A stretch of DNA of 33,685 bases, taken from Actinomycetes bacterium (lineage in GTDB: Bacteria > Actinomycetota > Acidimicrobiia > Acidimicrobiales > Ilumatobacteraceae). Below, piece after piece: positions 1 to 7,828 of this stretch. The DNA lies in the NCBI GenBank assembly GCA_014190215.1, contig BJGB01000005.1, positions 1-33,685 on the forward strand. Direction: 5' to 3'. The notes under the pieces are model-generated. The model saw nothing but the letters and a program-made list of their open reading frames with translations. It did not search any database and was not told the DNA's origin. Numbering within the stretch: the first letter of the stretch is position 1; every line of letters begins with the position of its first letter. A program made the position numbers and the translations under genes.

Positions 1-2
1 TG

Positions 3-671
3 AATATTGGGTCATTGAGTCCTGGTCCCGTTCTGATGTTTGCACGGCACGCCAGCCTTGCGGATTCTTTGGTTTCGGCATATGTGGTAACAACTTTGGC
101 GCAGATGAATCCGCGCTATGTGCTGAAGCGAGAACTCCTAGCGGATCCATGTCTCGATGTGGTGGGGAAGCGGTTGCCGAATCATTTTCTCGATCGAAAT
201 GCTAATGACGCGCAACTCGAACTTGATGCACTTGAAAAACTTGTCAGCGATATGGACGCATCGACCGTTGGCATTATTTTTCCCGAAGGTACTCGGGCGA
301 ATGACGCCAAACGCACCCGAGCGTTAGAAAAAATTTCGTCCATTGATCCATCGCGAGGTCAACGCTTGAGTGCGATGCAACATCTTTTACCACCACGGCC
401 TGCCGGTGCCGCGGCGATGATGCGCGGCAATCCAACGACAGACGTGGTCCTCGTGTGGCATATTGGTTTTGAAGGACTTGACACATTTGCTGGAATTCTT
501 CGCGCAATATCAACCAAGATGGCGCCCATCCGTTTTGTTATGCGGCGCGTGTCGCGTTCGCAGATTCCTTCCGACAACATCGAATCGTTCACCGAGTGGT
601 TAGATGATGAGTGGATGCGCATGGATCAAGAAGTTGAAGTCGCATTAAGCGAAAGGAATCACCATGGGTGA
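3..671 (+). CDS. PlsC-like (LPLAT family) acyltransferase, N-terminus cut by window edge
   Basis: The reading frame is open to the left edge, so the true start lies outside; the first possible internal start is TTG at 15. Counted from that TTG, HASLAD (H12 to D17) matches the HX4D acyltransferase motif, and FPEGTR is the glycerol-phosphate-binding motif of the lysophospholipid acyltransferase family. Such enzymes move an acyl chain from acyl-CoA or acyl-ACP to a glycerol phosphate or related acceptor at the cytoplasmic membrane. After FPEGTR there is a longer, charged stretch than in the compact PlsC at 17770-18507, so its acceptor may differ. Its last 8 bp overlap the following DUF1295 gene, suggesting an operon. 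Family is confident; substrate is unknown. Confidence 0.8.
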   Translation, partial: NIGSLSPGPVLMFARHASLADSLVSAYVVTTLAQMNPRYVLKRELLADPCLDVVGKRLPNHFLDRNANDAQLELDALEKLVSDMDASTVGIIFPEGTRANDAKRTRALEKISSIDPSRGQRLSAMQHLLPPRPAGAAAMMRGNPTTDVVLVWHIGFEGLDTFAGILRAISTKMAPIRFVMRRVSRSQIPSDNIESFTEWLDDEWMRMDQEVEVALSERNHHG

Positions 672-1446
672 AGTGATGTTGTCTGCCGCAATTGGAATTG
701 TGGTCCTGATGTTGTCCACGTGGGTCATCAGTTTGATCAAGAAAAATGCTTCCATTGTTGACATCGTGTGGGGACTTGGTTTCGTTCTTGTGGCCTGGAT
801 CTCGCGTGCTGTTGCTGATGGAGATGACGCGCGGCAATGGCTCTTAACAGCGATGACGTCGGTGTGGGGTCTGCGACTAGGAATCTATTTGTTGTGGCGC
901 AACTCAGGACATGGTGAAGATTTCCGCTATCGCTCAATGCGTAAACATTGGGGACCAAGATTTCCGCTGATTAGTTTGGTGACAGTATTTGGTTTGCAGG
1001 GAACTTTGATGTGGATAGTTTCTTTGCCAGTTCAACTTGGCCAGTCTGATGCCACACCGAAAATCGGTCCTTTGGCGGTTATCGGTGTGTTGGTCTATCT
1101 CATCGGATTGTTCTTTGAAGTGGTCGGTGACGCTCAGTTGGCGCGATTCAAAGCCAACTCAGACAATGCCGGCAAAGTCATGGATCAGGGTTTGTGGAAA
1201 TTCACTCGACACCCAAATTATTTTGGTGACTCATGTGTCTGGTGGGGTATCGCCATTGTCGCGGCGGAAACCGGTTCGGGTGCTTGGGGCTTGATTGGAG
1301 CAGCGGTGATGACCTTCTTCTTGCGCCGTGTCAGTGGAGTCACCCTTTTGGAGAAGTCATTAAAGAAGCGTCGCGAAGGCTACGAAAATTACATCGCCCG
1401 CACCAGCCCATTTTTCCCTCGTCCCCCAAAAAGGGTTTCACCCTAG
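664..1446 (+). CDS. DUF1295 integral membrane protein (steroid 5-alpha-reductase-like fold)
   Basis: A 260-residue polytopic membrane protein with about six hydrophobic segments. The C-terminal part carries GLWKFTRHPNYFGD, the hallmark of DUF1295 proteins, which resemble the C-terminal domain of steroid 5-alpha reductases and isoprenylcysteine methyltransferases. The RHPNY element is the likely NADPH- or cofactor-contacting part by analogy. The start ATG at 664 is preceded by AAAGGA at good spacing and overlaps the end of the upstream acyltransferase by 8 bp, so translation is probably coupled. The actual substrate is unknown; a lipid-modifying reductase is plausible from the fold and the acyltransferase neighbour, but this is inference. 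Confidence 0.85.
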   Translation: MGEVMLSAAIGIVVLMLSTWVISLIKKNASIVDIVWGLGFVLVAWISRAVADGDDARQWLLTAMTSVWGLRLGIYLLWRNSGHGEDFRYRSMRKHWGPRFPLISLVTVFGLQGTLMWIVSLPVQLGQSDATPKIGPLAVIGVLVYLIGLFFEVVGDAQLARFKANSDNAGKVMDQGLWKFTRHPNYFGDSCVWWGIAIVAAETGSGAWGLIGAAVMTFFLRRVSGVTLLEKSLKKRREGYENYIARTSPFFPRPPKRVSP

Positions 1447-1468
1447 TTGAAACATCTAGGGTGGTTGG

Positions 1469-2119
1469 GTGCCTGAGAACCCCACCAGCGTGACAGCGCT
1501 GAAATCTTTTCGGTTTCGAGTAGGCGCTCTTTTATTTGCTATCGCGGCAGTAGGAACTGCGATTTCACTGATGGTTCAGGCTCATCTTGGAGTTGCCCCT
1601 GCCGATGTTTTTACAACTGGTGGAGCGAAGCAACTTGGTATCGCTGTCGGAACAATGGGTTGGTTGAGTGGTGCCTTCTTCACATTGTTAGCGATTGCCG
1701 TGAAGAGATTTCCAAGTTGGGGAACCTTGATCGGCGGTGTTTTGGTGGGTCAAGTGGTCAATATTGTTCTGCCGCTTGTCGCCGAACCACAGCAATTGGT
1801 GTGGCGCATTCCGATGATGGTGGGCGGTATGGCACTTTTATACTTTGGGATCACCGTGGGTGTGGCCACCACATTAGGAACTGGTCCCATGGAATTACTG
1901 ATGCTCGGGTTGCACGACAAAGGTTTGAGCATGCAAGTCGCGCGCTGGGGAATTGAAGTCGTGGTTGTTACTGGTGGCATTTTGCTGGGTGGGGAAATCG
2001 GGGCTGGGACTATTCTCTTTGTGCTCCTGACTGGACCCGTGTTGGCTCGCACTCTTCCACCTATGGTGCGCTTTATGGGGACAGAAGTGATAAGTCCGCC
2101 AGCAGCTTTAGATGCCTAA
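1469..2119 (+). CDS. YczE/YitT-like multi-pass membrane protein
   Basis: A 216-residue, strongly hydrophobic protein starting at GTG, with about five or six transmembrane segments. The pattern AHLGVAPADVF near residues 38-48 and GTTLGTGPMELL-like spacing near residues 130-140 (here ATTLGTGPMELLML) are typical of the YczE family. The molecular role of that family is poorly defined; some members are linked to secondary-metabolite export or phosphopantetheinyl-dependent synthesis in Bacillus. It begins 22 bp after the DUF1295 gene, so it may be cotranscribed, and its stop overlaps the stop of the convergent CoA-transferase by 3 bp. No soluble domain or signal peptide is visible. Confidence 0.75.
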   Translation: MPENPTSVTALKSFRFRVGALLFAIAAVGTAISLMVQAHLGVAPADVFTTGGAKQLGIAVGTMGWLSGAFFTLLAIAVKRFPSWGTLIGGVLVGQVVNIVLPLVAEPQQLVWRIPMMVGGMALLYFGITVGVATTLGTGPMELLMLGLHDKGLSMQVARWGIEVVVVTGGILLGGEIGAGTILFVLLTGPVLARTLPPMVRFMGTEVISPPAALDA

Positions 2120-3366
2120 GAAGTTTTAGGAATCCGGCTCGAGATCACGCCGTCGTTTTCAAGAGACAATATTTCATTATCGCTCAACGACAAAATATCG
2201 CGCAATACTTGGCGATTGTCCTCACCGCGATACCGCGGCTCGCCATGAGTCCCGACGGCCCCATGAGTGAAATGCCAAGGTGCATTAGGAACTCGTATTT
2301 CTCCACCAATGCGGTCAGGCACTGTCGTAATCGCTCCGCGCACTTCGGCCCATGCGTTCTCGGCAAGTTCGCGCGCGGTGCGCATCACCCCTACGGCTAA
2401 ACCGAACTCATCACATCGATCTTCAAAATCTTGAGCGGTGGCGAGAGAAGATGCCCAGGCACGCATTTCATGAAGCAGAGCCTCAAAGTTAGACATCCGA
2501 GTTTGCACATCAACAAAGCGCGGGTCATTGAGTAAATGTGGCTTATCCATCACCGCCACGATGATCTCAAACGTCCCGCGCTCGGCGGGATGGGCGCTGA
2601 TGACTACATGAGATCCATCGGCCACCTGCATGATTGGATAATCGCCAGGTTGAAACGAGCGAATCCAGTTCGGGTCAATAGGCCCGTCGTATAACTCATC
2701 ATGCATATGTTCGTTGACATAGAGCATGGTTCCCGCCATAGAAACATCGATACGTTCGCCCACACCAGTTCGTTCACGCTGATACAACGCAGCCAAAATC
2801 GCAGTCGTTGTTTCGAGAGCGGTATATGTGTCTGCGTGTGACCATGGGTCGTTGGCGTAATTGCCACCTCGCGTGTCACCTTGTGCGCGAGTGAGTCCAC
2901 TTTCGGCACCGATCACACTTGCGTAGGCGCGCCGATGCACCCATGGACCATCGGCTCCGTAGCCGCTGATTGAGGCATACACGAGACGTGGGTTGGTTGA
3001 CGACAACGTTTCATATCCAAGACCCAGTCGATCCATCACACCGGGGCGATAGTTCTCCAAAACGACATCGCTGGCGTCAGCAAGACTACGAAAAATTTCT
3101 GCACCGCGCTCTGTTGATAAATCAATGCTGATGCATTTCTTTCCCGCATTTTGCTGAATGAAATATGTTGATAGTGATCCAACACGGGGACTAGTGAAAC
3201 GTGTCAGGTCACCTTCGGGAGGTTCAACCTTGATGACTTCGGCGCCATAATCACACAGCATCCGTCCACAGTGCGGACCAGCAAGAACGCGTGTCAGGTC
3301 AAGGACTCGGATGCCAAATAAAGGAGAAGCGGATTGAGTCACCTGCATATCTTGCCCGATTTGCAT
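2116..3366 (-). CDS. Family III CoA-transferase (CaiB/BaiF type)
   Basis: A 416-residue protein of the formyl-CoA/carnitine CoA-transferase family, which moves CoA between carboxylic acids through an aspartyl-CoA thioester. The N-terminal VLDLTRVLAGPHCGRMLCDYG and ENYRPGVMDRLGLGY blocks are diagnostic. The expected catalytic aspartate is D179 in SHADTYTALE. Length fits the family (about 380-420). ATG at 3364-3366 and a second ATG six codons later are both possible; neither has a strong ribosome-binding site. It is divergent from an SDR dehydrogenase 43 bp away, suggesting a shared promoter region and a role in organic acid or fatty-acyl catabolism. The acyl substrate cannot be assigned. Confidence 0.88.
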   Translation of the reverse strand: MQIGQDMQVTQSASPLFGIRVLDLTRVLAGPHCGRMLCDYGAEVIKVEPPEGDLTRFTSPRVGSLSTYFIQQNAGKKCISIDLSTERGAEIFRSLADASDVVLENYRPGVMDRLGLGYETLSSTNPRLVYASISGYGADGPWVHRRAYASVIGAESGLTRAQGDTRGGNYANDPWSHADTYTALETTTAILAALYQRERTGVGERIDVSMAGTMLYVNEHMHDELYDGPIDPNWIRSFQPGDYPIMQVADGSHVVISAHPAERGTFEIIVAVMDKPHLLNDPRFVDVQTRMSNFEALLHEMRAWASSLATAQDFEDRCDEFGLAVGVMRTARELAENAWAEVRGAITTVPDRIGGEIRVPNAPWHFTHGAVGTHGEPRYRGEDNRQVLRDILSLSDNEILSLENDGVISSRIPKTS

Positions 3367-3409
3367 TGCTTTCGTTTACTCGGTCGCACAGACTTTGTGC
3401 GAGTATCAC

Positions 3410-4267
3410 ATGATGTCTTCTCAACATGATCCCCACCCTCTCATCGGCCAGGTTGCATTAATTACAGGAGGGGGATCGGGAATCGGTCTCGGTTGCGCCC
3501 GTGAACTTGTTCAAGATGCGGCGACAGTGATTTTGGCTGCCCGCAATGTTGAACGCCTTGAGGCTGCGGCCGAAGAACTGCGGTCTATTGCCGAAGGTGG
3601 CGCTCAAGTTTTGACTGTGGCATGTGATGTCACAAGCGAAGAAAGTGTGGCGAATGCGTGTGCAGTGGCGAATGCTGCTGGCAAGTTGACCATGGTTGTG
3701 GCCAACGCTGGTTACGGTGGCGGTGGCCCGATCCACTTGACCTCCTTGGAAGATTGGAATGGAATTCTCGGGACCAACCTCACGGGTGCGTTCCTCACCA
3801 TCAAACATTCGGTGAGTTTTTTGGCAGCCAATGGCGGAGGGTCGATCGTCGCCATGTCATCAATTGCTGGACCTGTGACTCACCGTTTCATGACTCCGTA
3901 CGATGTCTCCAAGGCTGGACTGGAAATGTTGGTTCGCCAGACTGCGGACGAACTTGGCTGTCGTAACATTCGTGCCAATGCGGTGCGACCAGGTCTGGTG
4001 CCAACTGATGCCACGCAAGGGATTATGACACTTGATTCAATTTTGCAGGATTACCTAGATCAGATGCCATTAGGTCGCGTCGGCAGTACTCAAGACATCG
4101 GCAAGTTGGTGCGCTTCTTATTGGGCGCCGAAAGTTCGTGGATCACGGGAACCTGTATTAGTGCTGACGGCGGACATCATCTGCGTCGTGGTCCGGACAT
4201 TGAACCTGCGATGGAGATGGTGCTCGGTGATGCGCGCTATCCAGCAGGGCCGATTTCAGGCAGCTGA
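3410..4267 (+). CDS. Short-chain dehydrogenase/reductase (SDR)
   Basis: A classical SDR of 285 residues when started at ATG 3410; an upstream in-frame TTG at 3395 is less likely. It has the Rossmann dinucleotide motif TGGGSGIG (residues 19-26), the structural VANAG motif, SS at 150-151 as the catalytic serine position, and YDVSK with Tyr164 and Lys168. These residues predict NAD(P)-dependent oxidation of an alcohol or reduction of a ketone. It is divergent from a family III CoA-transferase, so a 3-hydroxyacyl or related substrate is plausible but unproven. Its last 12 bp overlap the end of the convergent M20 gene. Confidence 0.9.
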   Translation: MMSSQHDPHPLIGQVALITGGGSGIGLGCARELVQDAATVILAARNVERLEAAAEELRSIAEGGAQVLTVACDVTSEESVANACAVANAAGKLTMVVANAGYGGGGPIHLTSLEDWNGILGTNLTGAFLTIKHSVSFLAANGGGSIVAMSSIAGPVTHRFMTPYDVSKAGLEMLVRQTADELGCRNIRANAVRPGLVPTDATQGIMTLDSILQDYLDQMPLGRVGSTQDIGKLVRFLLGAESSWITGTCISADGGHHLRRGPDIEPAMEMVLGDARYPAGPISGS

Positions 4268-5491
4268 CAGATGGCGTAGGGCGACTGCGCTGTAGAGCGA
4301 AATTCCAGTGCTCATGCAGGCTTCGTCGTAGAAGACGCGGTTTGAGTGATTGGGTGCCGCGCTTGCCAAGTTGCGTTCGTGCGGAGTTGCGCCCAAAAAG
4401 ACCATCGCTCCGGGGACGTGATTGAGTACATAACCAAAGTCCTCTGCGCCCATCACTGGATTTGGTAATTCAATAAAACGTTCGGCGCCAATGATCTCTT
4501 GCGCGATATCTCCAGCAGTTTGTGCATAAGTCTTGCTATTCACTGTGACGTCATAGCCATCAACGAGTTTGACGCTGACTTCAAGACCATGAGCGGCCGC
4601 AATTCCCTCAGCGACACGTGTGACACCGTCATGAATCATGCGTCGGGTGACTTCACTAATGGCTCTAATGGTGCCTTTAATTTCTGCAAATTCTGGAATC
4701 ACATTGGTAGTCGTGCCGGCGTTGAGTTGAGTGACGGTGAGGACGCCAGGGTTAAAGACATTGATTCGACGAGTGATCATTGACTGCAGGGCTTGAACAA
4801 TCTCACATGCCGCGGGAATTGGGTCCAAGGTACGGAAGGGTTCACTGGCGTGTCCGCCTTTACCGATCACACGGATCGCCAAGGTGTCGCTTGAAGCCAT
4901 GATCGGTCCGCCACGGGTGCTGATGAACCCCGTCGGTAGTGATGATGTTGTGTGAATTGCAAAAGCACCAGTCACTTCAGATGTTGAGCCATCAGATAAT
5001 GGACCGACATTGAGTAGTCCTTCATCAAGCATGAATTGGGCTCCAGCATGTCCTTCTTCGCCAGGTTGAAACATAAAGACAACGCGCCCATGGATTTGAT
5101 CACGATGCGCAGTGAGCAATCGGGCAGCACCGACCAACATCGCGGTGTGGGTGTCGTGACCGCAGGCATGCATCACATTGGCGACTCGCGAACTAAATTC
5201 GACACCCGTATCTTCGGGCATCGGAAGTGCGTCCATGTCGCCTCGTAGGAGCATTGTTGGTCCTGGTTTATTGCCCTCGAGCGAGGCCACAATTCCTGAT
5301 GTCGTTTCGTGCAATGTAATACCGAGAGGGAGTCCCTCAAGTGCGGCGAGAACCTCTTCGCGGGTCTTGGGCAAATGATTGCCAAGTTCTGGCCATTCAT
5401 GAAGACGACGGCGCAAGGCGATCGTGTCATCAAGTAGATCAAGTGATTCCTCGGCGAGAGTAGAAATATCTGCTGGATTGGCCATGCCCAT
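4256..5491 (-). CDS. M20D-family amidohydrolase (hippurate hydrolase/N-acyl amino acid deacylase-like)
   Basis: A 411-residue metallo-amidohydrolase. Visible motifs are RGDMDALP (residues 83-90), the metal-binding HACGHDTH (109-115, with C110 and H112), FQPGEEG with the catalytic and metal-binding glutamates 145-146, and MGAEDF near the C-terminus. A lid or dimerisation domain lies between about residues 190 and 310. This arrangement is typical of the AbgB/HipO/IAA-amino-acid hydrolase group, which cleave N-acyl amino acids with two divalent metals in the cytosol. ATG at 5491 or the ATG two codons later could be used. It is divergent from the Nudix gene 50 bp away. Substrate is not predictable. 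Confidence 0.9.
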   Translation of the reverse strand: MGMANPADISTLAEESLDLLDDTIALRRRLHEWPELGNHLPKTREEVLAALEGLPLGITLHETTSGIVASLEGNKPGPTMLLRGDMDALPMPEDTGVEFSSRVANVMHACGHDTHTAMLVGAARLLTAHRDQIHGRVVFMFQPGEEGHAGAQFMLDEGLLNVGPLSDGSTSEVTGAFAIHTTSSLPTGFISTRGGPIMASSDTLAIRVIGKGGHASEPFRTLDPIPAACEIVQALQSMITRRINVFNPGVLTVTQLNAGTTTNVIPEFAEIKGTIRAISEVTRRMIHDGVTRVAEGIAAAHGLEVSVKLVDGYDVTVNSKTYAQTAGDIAQEIIGAERFIELPNPVMGAEDFGYVLNHVPGAMVFLGATPHERNLASAAPNHSNRVFYDEACMSTGISLYSAVALRHLSAA

Positions 5492-5541
5492 ATCGTAGAC
5501 CCACCCGAAGATCCCATCGCGCCTGCTAAGAAATAACGGTG

Positions 5542-6051
5542 ATGCAAAACGAGGTCAGTGAAATGGTGGACATCGTTGATGAACATGATGTCGTGATCTC
5601 CATGGTTTCACGCCATGAGATGCGCCAAAATCGGTTACGGCATCGGGCAGTTTTTATTGCTGTCATGGATGGCGCCGGTCGGTTGTTGGTACATCGGCGT
5701 TCACCTCATAAGGATGTGTGGCCAGGCTGGTGTGATATCGCCGTGGGTGGTGTTGTCAGCGCTGGCGAGAGTTATGTTGCCGCTGCAATTCGTGAACTGA
5801 ATGAAGAGGTTGGGATTCAAGATGTGTCGTTAGAGCCACTTGATGGTGGCATATGTCAAACCTATGAAGATGACCAAGTCACCCTGATGGGACGGTGTTT
5901 TATTGTTCAAGCGCAGGGCCCGTTGACCTTCAACGATGGTGAAGTGGCAGAGGCCTGGTGGGTTCATCGCGATGGCTTAGATGAGTTAATCCGCCGAGAG
6001 AAAGTCCTGCCCGACAGTCTGGCATTGCTTTTGCCATTGCTTGATTTTTAG
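5542..6051 (+). CDS. Nudix hydrolase, IPP isomerase-like subgroup
   Basis: A 169-residue Nudix protein from ATG 5542; GTG at 5539 is directly in front and in frame. The Nudix box is complete: G70, E76, then RELNEEVGI at 84-92, giving the metal-binding glutamates. The N-terminus reads VDIVDEHDVVISMVSR, which matches the YfcD/isopentenyl-diphosphate-isomerase-like branch, where the N-terminal strand often reads D-x-x-D. RHRAVFIAVMD and LLVHRRSPHKDVWPG follow the same branch. These proteins usually hydrolyse nucleoside diphosphate-type or related pyrophosphates. The exact substrate is unknown. It stands alone between a divergent M20 gene and a WXG100 gene. Confidence 0.88.
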   Translation: MQNEVSEMVDIVDEHDVVISMVSRHEMRQNRLRHRAVFIAVMDGAGRLLVHRRSPHKDVWPGWCDIAVGGVVSAGESYVAAAIRELNEEVGIQDVSLEPLDGGICQTYEDDQVTLMGRCFIVQAQGPLTFNDGEVAEAWWVHRDGLDELIRREKVLPDSLALLLPLLDF

Positions 6052-6089
6052 TCGCCCGAGTGATTTGACTCATGCCCACATTGTGAGGT

Positions 6090-6104
6090 CCGCGAGAGTC
6101 GCGG
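6090..6104. promoter_or_regulatory. Small perfect inverted repeat upstream of the WXG100 gene
   Basis: CCGCGA-GAG-TCGCGG is a perfect 6-bp inverted repeat with a 3-nt centre, 19 bp before the WXG100 start codon and just before the AGAAAGGAACG ribosome-binding region. It could be a small operator or a 5'-leader hairpin; there is no T-run for termination. Function is inferred only from position. Confidence 0.35.
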
Positions 6105-6123
6105 CAGTCGAGAAAGGAACGAG

Positions 6124-6408
6124 ATGTCGCAGTATGCATTTGGCGGGATGATTGGCGCCGACCCCGAGCAGTTGACCCATTTGGGTACCACTCTGAGTCG
6201 CCAGCGCACCGATATTGAGGCCTTGATGGCAACCGTGACTTCGGCTCTAGCGACAACAACGTGGAGTGGTCCAGCACGGCAGGCTTTTGAGCAGGATTGG
6301 CAGGCATCCTTTCGCATGGCACTCACCCGCCTTGGCGAAGCCTTTGACTTAGCGGGTCGAGATTGCTTGATGAGGGCCAATGAGCTCAGGCGTGTCATGG
6401 GGGCCTAA
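6124..6408 (+). CDS. WXG100-family (ESAT-6-like) small protein
   Basis: A 94-residue protein with the expected WXG100 design: two helices joined by a turn carrying W47-S-G49, in TTWSGPARQAFEQDWQ. The helix heptads before and after the turn are amphipathic, and a strong ribosome-binding site (AAAGGAAC) precedes ATG 6124. Family members are usually secreted as dimers by the ESX/type VII system. No EccC, EccD or other secretion gene is nearby, and the usual C-terminal Y-x3-D/E export signal is not visible, since the only tyrosine is at position 4. It may be an orphan substrate of a system encoded elsewhere, or a WXG100 protein with a different job. Confidence 0.75.
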   Translation: MSQYAFGGMIGADPEQLTHLGTTLSRQRTDIEALMATVTSALATTTWSGPARQAFEQDWQASFRMALTRLGEAFDLAGRDCLMRANELRRVMGA

Positions 6409-6428
6409 TCACCCAATACGATAGAGGC

Positions 6429-6665
6429 GTGTTACACGTTGAGTTCACCGTTGAGCCCTTTGTTGAAGGTCATCCTGGCCCTCACGTTTTAGCGGCTATC
6501 GCTGCAGTTGAAGCCCACGGTGTCACTGTTGAGTTTGGACCTTTTGCCACAGAGTTCAACGCTGATGAATCAACAACTTCTTTAGCAGTCGCCGACTTAG
6601 TGCGTGAGGCTTACGCTCAAGGCGCGACTTTTGTGACCGTACAAATCGGACGGATCGAATCATGA
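6429..6665 (+). CDS. Small YkoF/MTH1187-like (putative thiamine-binding) protein
   Basis: A 78-residue GTG-started protein with a ferredoxin-like pattern: strand LHVEFTVEP, helix VLAAIAAVEA, strand VTVEFGPFATEF, helix VADLVREAYAQ, and strand FVTVQIGRI. Size and secondary structure order match the MTH1187/YkoF family, some members of which bind thiamine or its pyrimidine moiety. AGAGG lies 4-8 nt before the start. Its stop overlaps the start of the next gene in ATGA, so the two are translationally coupled. The family call rests on pattern memory rather than a search, and the ligand is inference. Confidence 0.55.
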   Translation: MLHVEFTVEPFVEGHPGPHVLAAIAAVEAHGVTVEFGPFATEFNADESTTSLAVADLVREAYAQGATFVTVQIGRIES

Positions 6666-7051
6666 CCTCCTCCGAAGTGCACGAGTCAGGTCTTGACATG
6701 TCGCATCCAGTCTTCAAGACACTGCAACCTCTCGTTGAGGCACTTGGATGTTCAGTTGTTGATGCATCTCTCATTGAACCTGCTGATATTCCCTTGGTTT
6801 ATGAAGGCGAACTCATCGCAGTTGTGCGACTTCCAGATCTTCATGGTGCACTTGAACGCCTGATTGATGCTGTCGAGCGCGAGACGGGTGAGAAGTTGCC
6901 GAATATGAATCGTGAACAAAAGCAGTTGGCGATTCGTTTACTTGATGACCGAGGAGCCTTTACTTTGCGCCGCGCGGTTGAAGATGTTGCTGATGCCATG
7001 GGCGTCTCACGTATTACTGTGTACAACTATCTCAATGCCATCCATCGTTGA
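6662..7051 (+). CDS. Small HTH transcriptional regulator with YheO/DauR-type C-terminal domain
   Basis: A 129-residue protein whose C-terminal half (about residues 82-127) reads QLAIRLLDDRGAFTLRRAV followed by EDVADAMGVSRITVYNYLN, the HTH_22-type helix-turn-helix of YheO/DauR regulators. The usual longer N-terminal PAS-like YheO domain is absent. In its place is a short domain (residues 13-75) with alternating strands and a helix, including DIPLVYEGELIAVVRLP. It overlaps the YkoF-like gene by ATGA, so the small ligand-binding protein and this regulator are probably made together. DNA target and ligand are unknown. It may control its own operon or a distant transporter. Confidence 0.75.
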   Translation: MTSSEVHESGLDMSHPVFKTLQPLVEALGCSVVDASLIEPADIPLVYEGELIAVVRLPDLHGALERLIDAVERETGEKLPNMNREQKQLAIRLLDDRGAFTLRRAVEDVADAMGVSRITVYNYLNAIHR

Positions 7052-7082
7052 AGACTTTCTTCGTGCGTGACACAGAATTGAC

Positions 7083-7784
7083 ATGATGAAACCCGTTCAC
7101 GTTTTAGCTTTTGATGCCGATGACACTTTGTGGCACAGTGAAGATCACTTTCATGCCACAGAATTGGCTTACTACGAATTGCTCGCGCCGCATGTTGCAC
7201 CTGGTTTTGATATCAAGGGCACCCTGACGAATACCCAGAGAATCAATCTGCCAACATATGGCTACGGAGTGAAGGCCTTCTCTTTGTCAATGGTCGAGGC
7301 AGCGATATCAATGACAGATGGAAATGTGCCTTCTGAGATATTGACACGACTGATTGACATGGGACGTGAATTACTACTCGCTCCAGTGCGTTTGTTGAAT
7401 GATGTGCCCGAGGTTTTGAGCATCGTGGCAGAGCAATATCGTCTAGTGCTGATTACTAAAGGTGACCTAATGCATCAGAGTCGCAAAATTGAACTAAGTG
7501 GTCTTAAGGACTTCTTTGAACATATTGAAGTGGTTCTAGAGAAAGATATAGCGACTTATGCTCGCATATTTAATGATCTTGATATTGATCCGTGTGAAGT
7601 GTGCATGATCGGCAATTCCGTCAAGAGTGATATTTCCCCGATTCTTGAACTCGGTGGTCATGCGGTCCATATCCCGTATCCGGTGCTCTGGGAACTGGAA
7701 AAAACCGAGCATCCGATGCCCAGCAAGCGTTTTGGGGAGCTCGCTACAATCGCTGATCTGCCTGCATGGTTACACGATTTGTGA
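7083..7784 (+). CDS. HAD-superfamily phosphohydrolase
   Basis: A 233-residue HAD hydrolase. Motif I is FDADDTLW, with the predicted nucleophile D11 and acid/base D13. Motif II is LITKGD with threonine, a basic residue for motif III lies in LEKDIATYARIF, and motif IV is GNSVKSDISP. The insert between motifs I and II is helical, as in subclass I HAD proteins. Starts ATGATG at 7083 without a clear ribosome-binding site, so a leaderless mRNA is possible. These enzymes dephosphorylate small metabolites in the cytosol. The substrate cannot be told from sequence. The next gene, 44 bp on, encodes a mechanosensitive channel and is probably unrelated. Confidence 0.9.
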   Translation: MMKPVHVLAFDADDTLWHSEDHFHATELAYYELLAPHVAPGFDIKGTLTNTQRINLPTYGYGVKAFSLSMVEAAISMTDGNVPSEILTRLIDMGRELLLAPVRLLNDVPEVLSIVAEQYRLVLITKGDLMHQSRKIELSGLKDFFEHIEVVLEKDIATYARIFNDLDIDPCEVCMIGNSVKSDISPILELGGHAVHIPYPVLWELEKTEHPMPSKRFGELATIADLPAWLHDL

Positions 7785-7828
7785 CTATCACTCAGAATAA
7801 CTGAAAATGACGGCACACTTAAGGGGTC

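Noticed and set aside
6409-6428. Possible thiamine riboswitch before the YkoF-like gene
   Set aside because: Only 20 bp separate it from the preceding gene, far too short for a TPP riboswitch, and no conserved core was seen nearby.
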